Shown here one piece after another: positions 10,069-17,879 of a stretch of 64,000 nt of DNA. Source of the stretch: Natronorubrum bangense (GTDB lineage: Archaea > Halobacteriota > Halobacteria > Halobacteriales > Natrialbaceae). Numbering within the stretch: the first letter of the stretch is position 1; each line of letters begins with the position of its first letter. Made by a program: the position numbers and the translations under genes. The notes beneath the pieces are model-generated. The model was not told the origin of the DNA, made no database searches, and worked only from the letters and a program-made list of their open reading frames with translations. The stretch is from the NCBI RefSeq assembly GCF_004799645.1, contig NZ_CP031305.1:558001-622000 (forward strand). Direction: 5' to 3'.

Positions 10069-10781
10069 CAGTACTCGAACTCGACGACATCGACACGTAC
10101 TACGGGAACAGCCACGTCCTCCACGGCGTCTCACTCGAGCTTGCAGAGGGTGAAGTCGTCGCCCTGCTCGGCCGCAACGGGGCCGGAAAGACGACGACGA
10201 TGCGATCGATCATGGGCGTGACGCCGCCACGGCGTGGCTCGATCGTCTACCGCGGCGAGAACATCGTCGGCAAATCGCCCGATAAATTAAACGAGCGCGG
10301 CATCAATCTGGTGCCCGAAGACCGTCGGGTGTTCCCGACGTTGTCCGTTCAGGAGAACCTCGTGCTCGCGCACAAACTCGCCGCCGACCCGAAACCGATC
10401 GAGGAAATGTACGAGCTGTTCCCGATCCTCGACGAGTTGCGGACAAGCGATGCCCAGAACTTGAGCGGGGGCGAACAGCAGATGCTTGCAGTCGCACGCG
10501 CGCTCGTCCAGCGTCCCTCGTTGCTCTTGCTCGACGAGCCGACCGAGGGGCTCGCCCCGGTCATCGTCGACGACTTACAGGAGATGCTCCAGGCGGTCGT
10601 CGACGAGGACGTGACTGTCTTGCTCTCCGAACAGAACGTCAACTTCGCGTTCGAGTTGGCGACACGGGGCTACGTCATCGACACCGGCTCGATCGTCTTC
10701 GAGGGTTCAGTCGAGGAGATCCAGAGCCGCGAGGACCTCCTCGAGAAGTACCTCGCCGTCTCACCGGAGGAGGTCGCCTAA
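10065..10781 (+). CDS. HAAT-family ABC transporter ATP-binding protein (LivF)
   Basis: Second ATPase subunit (238 aa). It has Walker A GRNGAGKTTT, the signature LSGGEQQML, and Walker B LLLLDEPTEGL followed by the LivF-typical APVIVDDLQ. It completes the five-gene importer. The next intact gene starts more than 220 nt downstream, and a degraded acyl-CoA ligase lies in between. Confidence 0.93.
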   Translation: MTVLELDDIDTYYGNSHVLHGVSLELAEGEVVALLGRNGAGKTTTMRSIMGVTPPRRGSIVYRGENIVGKSPDKLNERGINLVPEDRRVFPTLSVQENLVLAHKLAADPKPIEEMYELFPILDELRTSDAQNLSGGEQQMLAVARALVQRPSLLLLDEPTEGLAPVIVDDLQEMLQAVVDEDVTVLLSEQNVNFAFELATRGYVIDTGSIVFEGSVEEIQSREDLLEKYLAVSPEEVA

Positions 10782-10795
10782 GATGTCCGATCTGA

Positions 10796-11017
10796 CGCAC
10801 CGGCCGTCTTTCTGGCGACCGCTGCCACGGGACGCGAGTCGTCTCACGAACCCACGAGAGGGCGCTACAGCCCCATCTCGCAGACGAACTCGACTCACCA
10901 AAGCGGTGGCTCACCGACGAGAGCAGGGCGGTCGAACCCATTCCGAAGGCGTCGACCGGCAAGTTCGACAAAAAAGGATTACGCGATCGGATCGACGTGG
11001 TGATAGACGATGAGTGA
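10796..11017 (+). pseudogene. C-terminal remnant of an AMP-forming acyl-CoA synthetase
   Basis: The frame ending at TGA 11015-11017 has no proper start but encodes a recognisable ligase C-terminus: RALQPHLADELDSPKRWL, then IPKASTGKFDKKGLRDR. Acyl-CoA ligases of the AMP-binding family end with a block of this kind, including the catalytic Lys of PK(T/A)STGKFDKK. The clear similarity runs over 10859-11017 (about 53 codons); sequence before that is ambiguous and probably frameshifted. It overlaps the start of the SDR gene by 8 bp. It looks like the survivor of a deletion that removed more than 450 codons of a ligase once lying between livF and the dehydrogenase. Confidence 0.72.
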
Positions 11018-11777
11018 CCTCTTTGACCTCTCGGGACGTGTCGCACTGGTAACCGGCGGCGGACGCGGTATCGGACGCGCGATCGCCGTCGAACTCGCAA
11101 ACGCCGGGGCCACGGTGGTCCCATCGGCCCGCTCGACCGATGAGATTGAGGCTGTGGCCGACGAAATTGAAGCCAACGGCGGTGACGCGCTCGCCGTCGC
11201 GACCGACGTCACCGATCCGGATGCTGTCGCGAACGCGATCGAGCGCGCCGAAAGCGAGTTCGGCAGCGTCGACGTCGTCGTCAACAACGCCGGTTTCAAT
11301 CCCAGTGATGCCCTCGGACGACCGGAGGACGTCTCGACCGAGAGCTTCGATCGAGTTCTCGACGTGAACTTGAACGGAGCGTACGAGGTGACGACGGCAG
11401 CGGCCGACTCGCTGCTCGAGAGCGACGGCGGCTCGGTGATCAACGTCGCCAGCGTCGGCGGACTGGTCGGTCTGCCGCGCCAGCACCCCTACGTCGCCTC
11501 GAAACACGGCCTCGTCGGCCTCACAAAGAGTATGTCGATGGACTGGGCACCGGACGTGCGCGTCAATGCGATTGCGCCGGGCTACGTCGCGACGGAGCTC
11601 ACCACAGGCCTGCAGGAAAACGAGAGCCTCCGCCAATCGATCATCGACCGCACGCCGCTCGAGCGCTTTGCTGAACCCGAAGAGATCGCCGGCCCGGCGG
11701 TCTTCCTCGCGAGCGACGCCGCGAGCTACGTCACCGGCTCGGTACTCGCCGTCGACGGTGGCTGGACGTCACGGTAA
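11010..11777 (+). CDS. SDR-family NAD(P)-dependent oxidoreductase (FabG-like)
   Basis: Short-chain dehydrogenase of 255 aa, probably oxidising a hydroxyacyl or alcohol substrate. The cofactor motif TGGGRGIG is at residues 15-22, NNAG near residue 91, the catalytic Ser in NVASVGG near 148, and YVASK (Tyr and Lys) near 161-165. It starts inside the ligase remnant, so it was probably operon-coupled to the lost ligase and the importer. Substrate is unknown. The context of importer, ligase stub and APH-type kinase suggests catabolism of an imported small acid or alcohol. Confidence 0.88.
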   Translation: MSDLFDLSGRVALVTGGGRGIGRAIAVELANAGATVVPSARSTDEIEAVADEIEANGGDALAVATDVTDPDAVANAIERAESEFGSVDVVVNNAGFNPSDALGRPEDVSTESFDRVLDVNLNGAYEVTTAAADSLLESDGGSVINVASVGGLVGLPRQHPYVASKHGLVGLTKSMSMDWAPDVRVNAIAPGYVATELTTGLQENESLRQSIIDRTPLERFAEPEEIAGPAVFLASDAASYVTGSVLAVDGGWTSR

Positions 11778-11840
11778 TCAGACCGTTCAGTTCGGGCGGC
11801 TCGACACTATTTTGCGACCGATGCTCCGGCTGACGAACGT

Positions 11841-12944
11841 TTAGATCTCGTACTCGCCGTCGATGACCGCCGTCGCCTGCTCGAGCAGTCCTGGGACGCC
11901 GGCTTCCATCGTCGGGTACATCGGATCGTCGCTGTTGCCCTCGAGATAGCGCCGGAAGAACATCTCTCCGAGTGCACCCATCTTGTACGTCGCGAGGACG
12001 ATGTAAAACCGGGGCTCGTCGAACGTGTAGCCGGTCTCCGTCTCGTACCGATCGATCAGCTCCTGTCGCGAGAGATAGCCGTCTCGAGCTGTCAGCGTCG
12101 GGTACAAGTCCGGAATCGGTGGCTCGGGATCGTCCTCGTCGTGCCAGAAGGAGAGCATCCAGCCGAGGTCAGTGAATGGGTCACCGAGCGTGGCCATCTC
12201 CCAGTCAAAAACGGCGATGATCTTCGGCTCGCTCCCGGTGGCCGCGTCGTCACTGGCGACCGTCCCCTCGGCTGCGGGAGCGACCATCACGTTGTCCAGT
12301 TTGTAGTCGCCCTGGACGAGCGTCTCCGGATGGTCCTCGGGGACGTTCGCCTGGAGCCACTCCGTGATCCGCTCGAGCGACGGGAGGTCGCGATGGTCGG
12401 CTGTCGTCTCCCGTGCCCATTTGAACTGTTCATGCCATCGATCGACCTGTCGCTGTGTAAATCCCTCGGGATAGCCAAACTCACCGAGCCCGACGGACTC
12501 GTAGTCGACATCGTGGATGGCTGCGAGCGTGTCGACCAGCTCGGTGCTGAGCTGTCGGCGTGCGTCCGGGCGCGCGAGCCACGCTGGCTCTTCGGTCCGG
12601 ATAACGTCTCCCTCCAGTTTCTCCATTACGTAGAAATCACTCCCCATGACCTCGTGATCGTCGCTCTCGAGGACGGTTCGTGGAACGGGCACGGCCGTCT
12701 CCTGTAACGCGTCGACGACGTGGTGTTCCCGAAGCACGTCGTGTGCCTTGTCTGCGGTCTTCCCCGGCGGCGGTCGCCTAACGACCAGTTCCTGCTCACC
12801 CCACGTCACGAACAGCGTCTCGTTCGAGTGGCCAGCGTCCACCCGTTTGACCTTGAGGCGATCGGCCGGGCCGAGTGCGTCCGCGAGATATGCCCGTAAC
12901 TGCTCTTCGTCGATCAGCCGATCGAGATACGTCTCATCGCTCAT
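11841..12944 (-). CDS. APH-family phosphotransferase (ACAD10/11-type kinase)
   Basis: Aminoglycoside-phosphotransferase-fold kinase (367 aa) of the subgroup that accompanies acyl-CoA dehydrogenases and, in levulinate and 4-hydroxyacid pathways, phosphorylates hydroxyacyl-CoA. Visible motifs are the N-lobe GHSNETLFV, the catalytic loop QGDYKLDN near residue 210, and the metal-binding FDWEMATLGDPFTDLGW. The loop normally begins with His (HGDxxxxN); here it is Gln, one base away from His, while the catalytic Asp and Asn are kept. The start is ATG 12944 (MSDETYL); the TTG at 12986 is unlikely. It converges with the SDR gene. A TATA-like element on the minus strand lies near 13017-13024. Confidence 0.85.
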   Translation of the reverse strand: MSDETYLDRLIDEEQLRAYLADALGPADRLKVKRVDAGHSNETLFVTWGEQELVVRRPPPGKTADKAHDVLREHHVVDALQETAVPVPRTVLESDDHEVMGSDFYVMEKLEGDVIRTEEPAWLARPDARRQLSTELVDTLAAIHDVDYESVGLGEFGYPEGFTQRQVDRWHEQFKWARETTADHRDLPSLERITEWLQANVPEDHPETLVQGDYKLDNVMVAPAAEGTVASDDAATGSEPKIIAVFDWEMATLGDPFTDLGWMLSFWHDEDDPEPPIPDLYPTLTARDGYLSRQELIDRYETETGYTFDEPRFYIVLATYKMGALGEMFFRRYLEGNSDDPMYPTMEAGVPGLLEQATAVIDGEYEI

Positions 12945-13390
12945 CGACTCACCCCACAGATATTGACAACTGTCATCATTGACCAAAACACTACGTTCGT
13001 CTTACGCACAACTGAGGTTAAATACTTCGGGCGACCGAACTGGTCAATCGGCGGGAGAGACTGCCACGACCGATCGTGGCGGCGCTGTCACTGGATTTGT
13101 CCAGACTCGGTCGCGTGGCCGACAACTGCCAACTGCCAACTGCCGTCCACGAGACGACATTCGAACCCTGTCCGGACGCCCACAGCTTGTACACACGGCT
13201 TCCTAGATACGATTATCTCTCAAAAGAGCGGGTGTTGTGTGGGGGTATGAACGTCACGAAAACGGTCGCTCCGTCCGCGCTGTGACTGGCGGGGATTCGA
13301 ACCACGTCCGAGAACCTGCCCACTGCGTTCGCAGAATCTCGGTCTCGTTCGAATCCGTGCCCGTCCGCTCCCCAGTCCGTTCGTCGCGGA
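12945..13390. other. Intergenic region with tRNA-like debris
   Basis: About 450 bp without a gene. It contains a 7-bp tandem repeat (CAACTGC three times at 13123-13143), a 10-bp inverted pair of T-loop-like sequences (13293-13302 and 13347-13356), and a 9-bp inverted repeat (13360-13368 and 13386-13394) whose right arm enters the 3' end of the tRNA gene. No convincing reading frame. Confidence 0.55.
13123..13143. repeat. 7-bp tandem repeat, three copies
   Basis: CAACTGC is repeated three times without interruption. No function is evident. Confidence 0.7.
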
Positions 13391-13463
13391 CGGGCGTGAC
13401 GGGATTCGAACCCGCGATCAGAAGGTTAGGAACCTTCTGCCCTCTCCGCTAGGCCACACGCCC
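13391..13463 (-). tRNA. tRNA-Arg (anticodon CCU)
   Basis: The minus strand folds as a 73-nt cloverleaf. The acceptor GGGCGTG pairs with CACGCCC, followed by discriminator G. The D-arm contains GCCTAGCGGAGAGGGC, the anticodon stem GAAGG/CCTTC encloses loop TTCCTAA (anticodon CCT, reading AGG), and the T-arm is GCGGG-TTCGAAT-CCCGT with one G-T pair. No CCA is encoded and no intron is present. It begins 16 nt after the tatA stop on the same strand. Confidence 0.93.
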
Positions 13464-13479
13464 CCTCGAGAAAGATCCG

Positions 13480-13794
13480 TTATTTCGTTTCCGTTTCGGT
13501 CTCGGAGTCGCTTTCCTCAGTGACGGGTTCTGTATCGACGAACTCGTCATCGTCGTCGAACTCGCCCTCTTCGAAGCCGTCGTCTTCTTCGAATCCTGAT
13601 TCGCGCATCTCCTCGAGTTCCGTTTCGACCTTTTCACGCCCTTTCTGGAATTCGCCCATGGCCTCCCCGGTCGACCGGGCCAGTTTCGGGATCTTGTTGG
13701 CCCCGAACAGCAGAATGGCGATGAAAAGGATGATCAGTAGTTCCGGACCCCCGGGTACGCCGGGGATGAACAGCGGTGCGATTTCGGCTACCAT
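13480..13794 (-). CDS. tatA: Twin-arginine translocase subunit TatA
   Basis: Small Tat pore subunit (104 aa). A short N-terminus (MVAEIAPLFIPG) leads into one hydrophobic helix (PELLIILFIAILLFGANK), then the amphipathic helix with the family FGxxKxPxLxRxxG pattern (FGANKIPKLARSTG), and an acidic tail ending in Glu/Thr repeats. The start is ATG 13794; the in-frame TTG at 13821 would lie inside the TATA box. Haloarchaea send most exported proteins through Tat; at least three Tat lipoproteins are encoded in this window. The tRNA-Arg gene directly follows. Confidence 0.9.
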   Translation of the reverse strand: MVAEIAPLFIPGVPGGPELLIILFIAILLFGANKIPKLARSTGEAMGEFQKGREKVETELEEMRESGFEEDDGFEEGEFDDDDEFVDTEPVTEESDSETETETK

Positions 13795-13820
13795 CTCTAT
13801 ACGTGGGTTACCCGCTGGCA

Positions 13821-13830
13821 ATTATAACCT
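13821..13830 (-). promoter_or_regulatory. TATA box of tatA
   Basis: ATTATAACCT (plus strand) gives a TATA element on the minus strand 27-36 nt before the tatA ATG, as expected for a leaderless transcript. Confidence 0.6.
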
Positions 13831-14033
13831 TTTTGGACCACCAAGTAGCGCACGTCTTGACGAACGTCCGTTTGAGTCGGGCTATCGAGCTAATTACAAC
13901 CGGACGGCGCAGGGATATATATCACTGCTTCGAGTGACCGCTCCACCTCGAGGTAATGGTTCGCATGAACGTTCGTTAGCGAACAGTTCCGCGAACGAAA
14001 CTGTCTTTCCGGTTTACCCGCAAGTAGCCAGTG

Positions 14034-14513
14034 ATGCCAGCAACTGGAGACACTGCACCTGATTTCACCGCACCGCTTGCAAACGGCGACGTCGACTCCT
14101 TTACCCTCTCAGAACGGCTCGAAGACGAATCCCCGATCGTCCTTGCCTTTTTCCCGGGCGCGTTCACCGGCGTCTGTACCGACGAGATGTGTACGTTCCA
14201 GGACCGACTCGCCGCGTTCGACGACCTCGATGCCAATGTCTACGGCGTCAGCCGAGACTCTCCGTTCGCACTGAACGAGTTCCGCGACCAGAACGGCCTC
14301 GAGTTCGGACTCATCAGCGACTACAACAAGGAGATCATCGACGACTACGACATCGCGATGGACTTCGCTGACCTCGGCGTCTACGGCGTCGCCAAGCGTT
14401 CGGTGTTCGTCATTAACGGCGATGGAGAGGTCACCTACGAGTGGGTCAGTGACGACCCCGGCGTCGAGCCCGACTACGACGAGGTCGAGGCCGCTGTCGA
14501 AGACGCAGCCTAA
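14034..14513 (+). CDS. Peroxiredoxin (thioredoxin-dependent thiol peroxidase)
   Basis: AhpC/TSA-family peroxidase (159 aa) that reduces hydrogen peroxide and organic hydroperoxides. The active-site motif is PGAFTGVCTDEMCTF, with the peroxidatic Cys at residue 48 preceded by Thr45 (PxxxTxxC) and a second Cys five residues on at 53, which may be the resolving Cys. The C-terminal half holds the thioredoxin-fold segment RSVFVINGDGEVTYEW. ATG 14034 is preferred over the GTG one codon before. No partner gene is adjacent; KatG lies 13 kb away. Confidence 0.9.
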   Translation: MPATGDTAPDFTAPLANGDVDSFTLSERLEDESPIVLAFFPGAFTGVCTDEMCTFQDRLAAFDDLDANVYGVSRDSPFALNEFRDQNGLEFGLISDYNKEIIDDYDIAMDFADLGVYGVAKRSVFVINGDGEVTYEWVSDDPGVEPDYDEVEAAVEDAA

Positions 14514-14722
14514 CCAACGCGACTGGCTGCAACGGCCCCTGAGAACGATATCCATCGTGAAGCCCATTTTTGTCGCAGTTTCCTCGAGACAGACTGTCTG
14601 ACAGTCGGCAGTAGATTCGATCACCCGGTCAGTCAAAATCCGTCAGTCAGTACGGCCAACAGTATCACCGTCCCAACGTCGCTTGCCGTAGGGCTTTTTT
14701 AGTCCGCTGTCGACGCTACTGT

Positions 14723-15538
14723 ATGAGCGATTCTGCCGGTGACGACGCTGGTCGTCGTGTCTACTCCCCTGAAGCAGCCCACAACTTTCCCGATACGAAA
14801 CTCAATCGCGTCCTCGAGTTCATCGCGGCGGACGAAGAGATCAAGACGTATCTCGAGGCACAGAACGTCAACGCGGTCGATCGGATGCAGTACAACGACC
14901 ACGGAACGAAACACATCGAGATCGTCCGCAACCGAGCGCTGTGTCTCTACGATCTGCTCAAAGCTGGCGACGTCGATTTCAACGGCGCGCGCCAGCAGGG
15001 CCTGGCCGAGGAAGACGAGTCAGTTATCATCGCGCTCGCAGCCACACTGCACGACGTCGGCCACGTCGTCCACCGCGATCAACACGCCTACTACTCGATT
15101 CCGCTGGCTTCGGATATCCTCGATCGCATTCTCCCCGAGTTCTACGACGTCGCCGAATCGGTCCGAGTGAAAGGCGAAGTCCTCCATGCAATCCTCTGTC
15201 ACCACCGTTCCGAGACGCCGCTGACGACCGAAGCAGGTGTTATCCGTGTCGCTGACGCCCTCGACATGGAGCGTGGCCGCTCGCGGATCCCCTACGAACA
15301 CGGCGGCCGTGGTATCAACACCCTCTCGAGCCAGGCGATCAGCCGCGTCACGCTCCAAGAAGGTGAAACCAGCCCCGTGATGGTCGAAATCGCCATGACC
15401 AACGCTGCTGGCGTCTACCAGGTCGACAACCTGCTGAAAGCGAAACTGAGCGACTCTGGGCTCGAAGAACAGATCCGGATCGTGGCAGTCAACACGAACG
15501 AGAACCGTGAGCAGTTAGTCGAACGGATCGAACTCTGA
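14723..15538 (+). CDS. HD-domain metal-dependent phosphohydrolase
   Basis: Cytosolic HD-superfamily protein (271 aa). Candidate metal ligands are His60/His64 (NDHGTKH), the HD pair His110-Asp111 in TLHDVGH, and a downstream ILCHHRSE segment. The second half contains VADALDMERGRSRIPYEHG, as in archaeal HD proteins acting on phosphorylated nucleotides or other phosphoesters. A T-rich stretch just before 14700 is consistent with a leaderless promoter. The actual substrate is unknown. Confidence 0.82.
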   Translation: MSDSAGDDAGRRVYSPEAAHNFPDTKLNRVLEFIAADEEIKTYLEAQNVNAVDRMQYNDHGTKHIEIVRNRALCLYDLLKAGDVDFNGARQQGLAEEDESVIIALAATLHDVGHVVHRDQHAYYSIPLASDILDRILPEFYDVAESVRVKGEVLHAILCHHRSETPLTTEAGVIRVADALDMERGRSRIPYEHGGRGINTLSSQAISRVTLQEGETSPVMVEIAMTNAAGVYQVDNLLKAKLSDSGLEEQIRIVAVNTNENREQLVERIEL

Positions 15539-15792
15539 ACCCCCAGACCTGACTCGAGCGCTCGGACTTACTGCTTCCAGACGAAGCCCAGCATCCGAAC
15601 TCAGCGGCCAACCTGTTTTGATACCGACCATCTGCGCTGCGCTCATAGCGGCGCTCAGCGCCACAACTGTCTCGTTCGCGGTGGGTAGCGTGAACTGCAC
15701 CCGCCCGCGTTGAGCAGGAGAGTGCGTCTCCGATGCTTGAAGCGTGCGTTCGCTAAATCGCAACTTCCAACCGCCTTTTGATCCGCTCTCGA

Positions 15793-16026
15793 TCAGTCAC
15801 CGCAGGCAAGCTCGAACCCCGAATTCGTTCGCTCGAGGTAGCCCCGTCTCCGAAGCGTGCTGGTGACCGAGAGGACGGTTCCAGTGGTGAGTTCGAGCGC
15901 AGTGCAGAGATCCGCAGTCGTCGCACTCGGCCAGACGGAGAGGTAGAGATAGACGAGCTTAGCCTGTGCTGACTCGATGTCGTCCGGAATCGATACTGCC
16001 GATCGTGACTGTCTGCGGTGGTGCAT
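15793..16026 (-). CDS. Small winged-helix (TrmB/MarR-like) transcriptional regulator
   Basis: A 77-aa HTH protein. Residues 15-75 form one winged-helix domain: SIPDDIESAQAKLVYLYLS, a recognition-helix region TTADLCTALELTTGTVLSVTSTL, then a wing RRGYLERTNSGFEL. Haloarchaea carry many stand-alone proteins of this kind. ATG 16026 follows a minus-strand TATA element by the expected distance. It is divergent from the XapX gene, which it might regulate; that is inference only. Confidence 0.78.
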   Translation of the reverse strand: MHHRRQSRSAVSIPDDIESAQAKLVYLYLSVWPSATTADLCTALELTTGTVLSVTSTLRRRGYLERTNSGFELACGD

Positions 16027-16050
16027 ACGACGAGGTCAGAAGTTCGACGA

Positions 16051-16060
16051 TATTAAAACT
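16051..16060 (-). promoter_or_regulatory. TATA box of the small HTH gene
   Basis: TATTAAAACT (plus strand) reads as AGTTTTAATA on the minus strand, 25-34 nt upstream of the ATG at 16026. Confidence 0.5.
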
Positions 16061-16141
16061 GAGTGTCGACAGCTGTCGAATTATGTGGCTCGAGTCAGGC
16101 GACTCCAGCGACTCGAGTTGATGGGGACGGCGCGAAAGTCA

Positions 16142-16151
16142 GTGTATTTTT
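16142..16151 (+). promoter_or_regulatory. TATA-like element of the XapX gene
   Basis: GTGTATTTTT lies 26-35 nt before ATG 16177 and supports that start over the upstream in-frame GTG at 16063. Confidence 0.45.
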
Positions 16152-16176
16152 GTCGTCACCGACCCCCCTCACCGGT

Positions 16177-16371
16177 ATGAATCTCCAACTCATCTTCCTC
16201 GGCTTGCTGACTGGCACGCTCACCGGTGCGTTCTTTGCGCTGTTTGATGTCCCCATCCCAGCACCGCCGGAGTTGCCGGGGCTAATGGGAATTATCGGCA
16301 TCTATCTGGGCTACAAACTGGTCCAGGCTGCAGACATCAGTATCGACGTGCTCGACTCGCTCGGGTTCTAA
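16177..16371 (+). CDS. XapX-domain small membrane protein
   Basis: A 64-aa protein with two membrane helices: LIFLGLLTGTLTGAFFALF and, after the conserved loop PIPAPPELPGLMGIIGIYLGY, a second one. This matches the XapX domain (DUF1427) seen as a short stand-alone protein in bacteria and haloarchaea; molecular function is unknown. The start is set by a TATA-like element 26-35 nt upstream. It converges with the amidohydrolase gene. Confidence 0.8.
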   Translation: MNLQLIFLGLLTGTLTGAFFALFDVPIPAPPELPGLMGIIGIYLGYKLVQAADISIDVLDSLGF

Positions 16372-16475
16372 CACGATCGTCGATTCCATTCGTCGGCTGT
16401 CGAACCGGATTTTTGGTCTGCTGACCAACACGAGTCACCCGCCGACCGCAGTCGAACGATAGTAGCCGGACGATC

Positions 16476-17777
16476 TCACTCGAGATCCAGATCGGCAGCG
16501 AACTCACGCGCCCGTGCTCTGATCGCGGCGGCGTCGGCGGCGAGGACTTCCCCGTCGCGCATGAGTACGTCGCCGTCGACCATCGTGAACTGCACATCGT
16601 CGCCGTGAGCAGCGAAGACCAGATGCGAGAGCACGTCGTGGATCGGCGTCGCGCGGGTGATGTCCGTCTCGAGGGCGATCACGTCGGCGGTCCACCCCTC
16701 GCGGAGTTTGCCGACGCGGTCGAAGCCCGCCGCCTGCGCGCCGTTTATCGTTGCCATCTCGAACACCGTTTTCGCGGGCAATGCCTGTGGCTCGAGGCGA
16801 TCAACCTTCTGGAGCAGTGAGGCCTGTCGCATCTCGGTAAATGGATCGAGCGTGTTGTTACACGGCGGGCCGTCGTTGCCCAGCGCGACGTTGATCCCCC
16901 GATCCAGATAGTCCAGGACTGGTGCGACACCGCTTGCGAGTTTCATGTTCGAGGAGGGACAGTAGGTCACGTTGGTACCGGTCTCCGCGAGCACCGCTCG
17001 CTCCGAGTCGTCGGTCCAGACACAGTGAGCGAGGACGACGTCCTCGCCGGTGAGTCCGACCTCGTCGAGCCAGTGGATGTTTCGCCGGCCGGTATCCTCC
17101 TCGACGGCCGCGATCTCGCCGCGGTTCTCGCTTGCGTGCGTGTGGATCATCACCCCGTCGTAGGTGTCCGCAAGCACTCTGGCACCGCGAAGGGCGGCCT
17201 CGGTGCAGCTGACGGCGAATCGCGGCGTTACGGCGTACTGGATTCGACCGTCGTCGATACCGTGGTAACGGCGAATGAGTCGCTCGCTTTCGGCGAGCGC
17301 CTCGTCAGTGTCCTCTAACAGCCCCGGCGGTGAATCCTTGTCCATGATCACCTTCCCGAGCCGGCCACGGATTCCCAGCTCGCGGGCTGCCTCGAACGCC
17401 TCCGCTGCGTGGGCAACCGAGAGGTGATCGATACAGGTCGTCGTCCCGCTCTCGATCAACTCGAGATAGCCGAGTTCGGCAGCCGTCCGCATCTCCTCGG
17501 CCGACAGTGACGCCTCCATCGGGAGGACGTACTCATAAAGCCAGTCGAGTAACTCCGTGTCGTCGGCGATCCCCCGTCCGAGGCTCTGGACGGAGTGGAC
17601 ATGGGCCCCGACAGTGCCCGGCATGAGCACGTCGTACGTCTCGTGGACGTGGTCCGGATACTGCTCGAGACAGGCTGCTCGTTCCCCAACGGCGACGATC
17701 ACGTCGTCCTCAACGACGACTGCCCCATCGTGGATCACCGTTTCAGAATCAGCGACAACCGTCCCCGACAGTAACAT
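16476..17777 (-). CDS. Amidohydrolase, deoxyadenosine/SAH deaminase-like
   Basis: Metal-dependent deaminase (433 aa) of the amidohydrolase superfamily, TRZ/ATZ branch, related to 5'-deoxyadenosine and S-adenosylhomocysteine deaminases. Metal ligands visible are HxH at residues 59-61 (GAHVHSVQS), His in MIHTHASE, His in VLAHCVWTDD, and Asp in GNDGPPCNNTLDPF. The NNTLD segment is typical of this branch. The N- and C-terminal beta-sandwich pieces are present, so the length is normal. The family deaminates adenosine-type nucleosides for purine salvage, but atrazine-type or guanine substrates cannot be excluded. Confidence 0.83.
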   Translation of the reverse strand: MLLSGTVVADSETVIHDGAVVVEDDVIVAVGERAACLEQYPDHVHETYDVLMPGTVGAHVHSVQSLGRGIADDTELLDWLYEYVLPMEASLSAEEMRTAAELGYLELIESGTTTCIDHLSVAHAAEAFEAARELGIRGRLGKVIMDKDSPPGLLEDTDEALAESERLIRRYHGIDDGRIQYAVTPRFAVSCTEAALRGARVLADTYDGVMIHTHASENRGEIAAVEEDTGRRNIHWLDEVGLTGEDVVLAHCVWTDDSERAVLAETGTNVTYCPSSNMKLASGVAPVLDYLDRGINVALGNDGPPCNNTLDPFTEMRQASLLQKVDRLEPQALPAKTVFEMATINGAQAAGFDRVGKLREGWTADVIALETDITRATPIHDVLSHLVFAAHGDDVQFTMVDGDVLMRDGEVLAADAAAIRARAREFAADLDLE

Positions 17778-17879
17778 TCGACCCAGAATAGCCCGTCGGC
17801 AGGCTTAGGACTACTGGTACGGTGACTCGCCTCGAGGCACTCTCCGAGGCTCTCGATCAAAACCGCAGAAGTGGGGTCG

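Noticed and set aside
10783..11013. 76-aa Arg-rich frame after LivF
   Set aside because: The Arg-rich translation looks like a wrong frame; a neighbouring frame holds the C-terminal motifs of acyl-CoA ligase, which explains the region better.
15515..15763. 82-aa minus-strand frame after the HD protein gene
   Set aside because: No start signal or similarity; part of a non-coding spacer with short repeated GCGCT runs.
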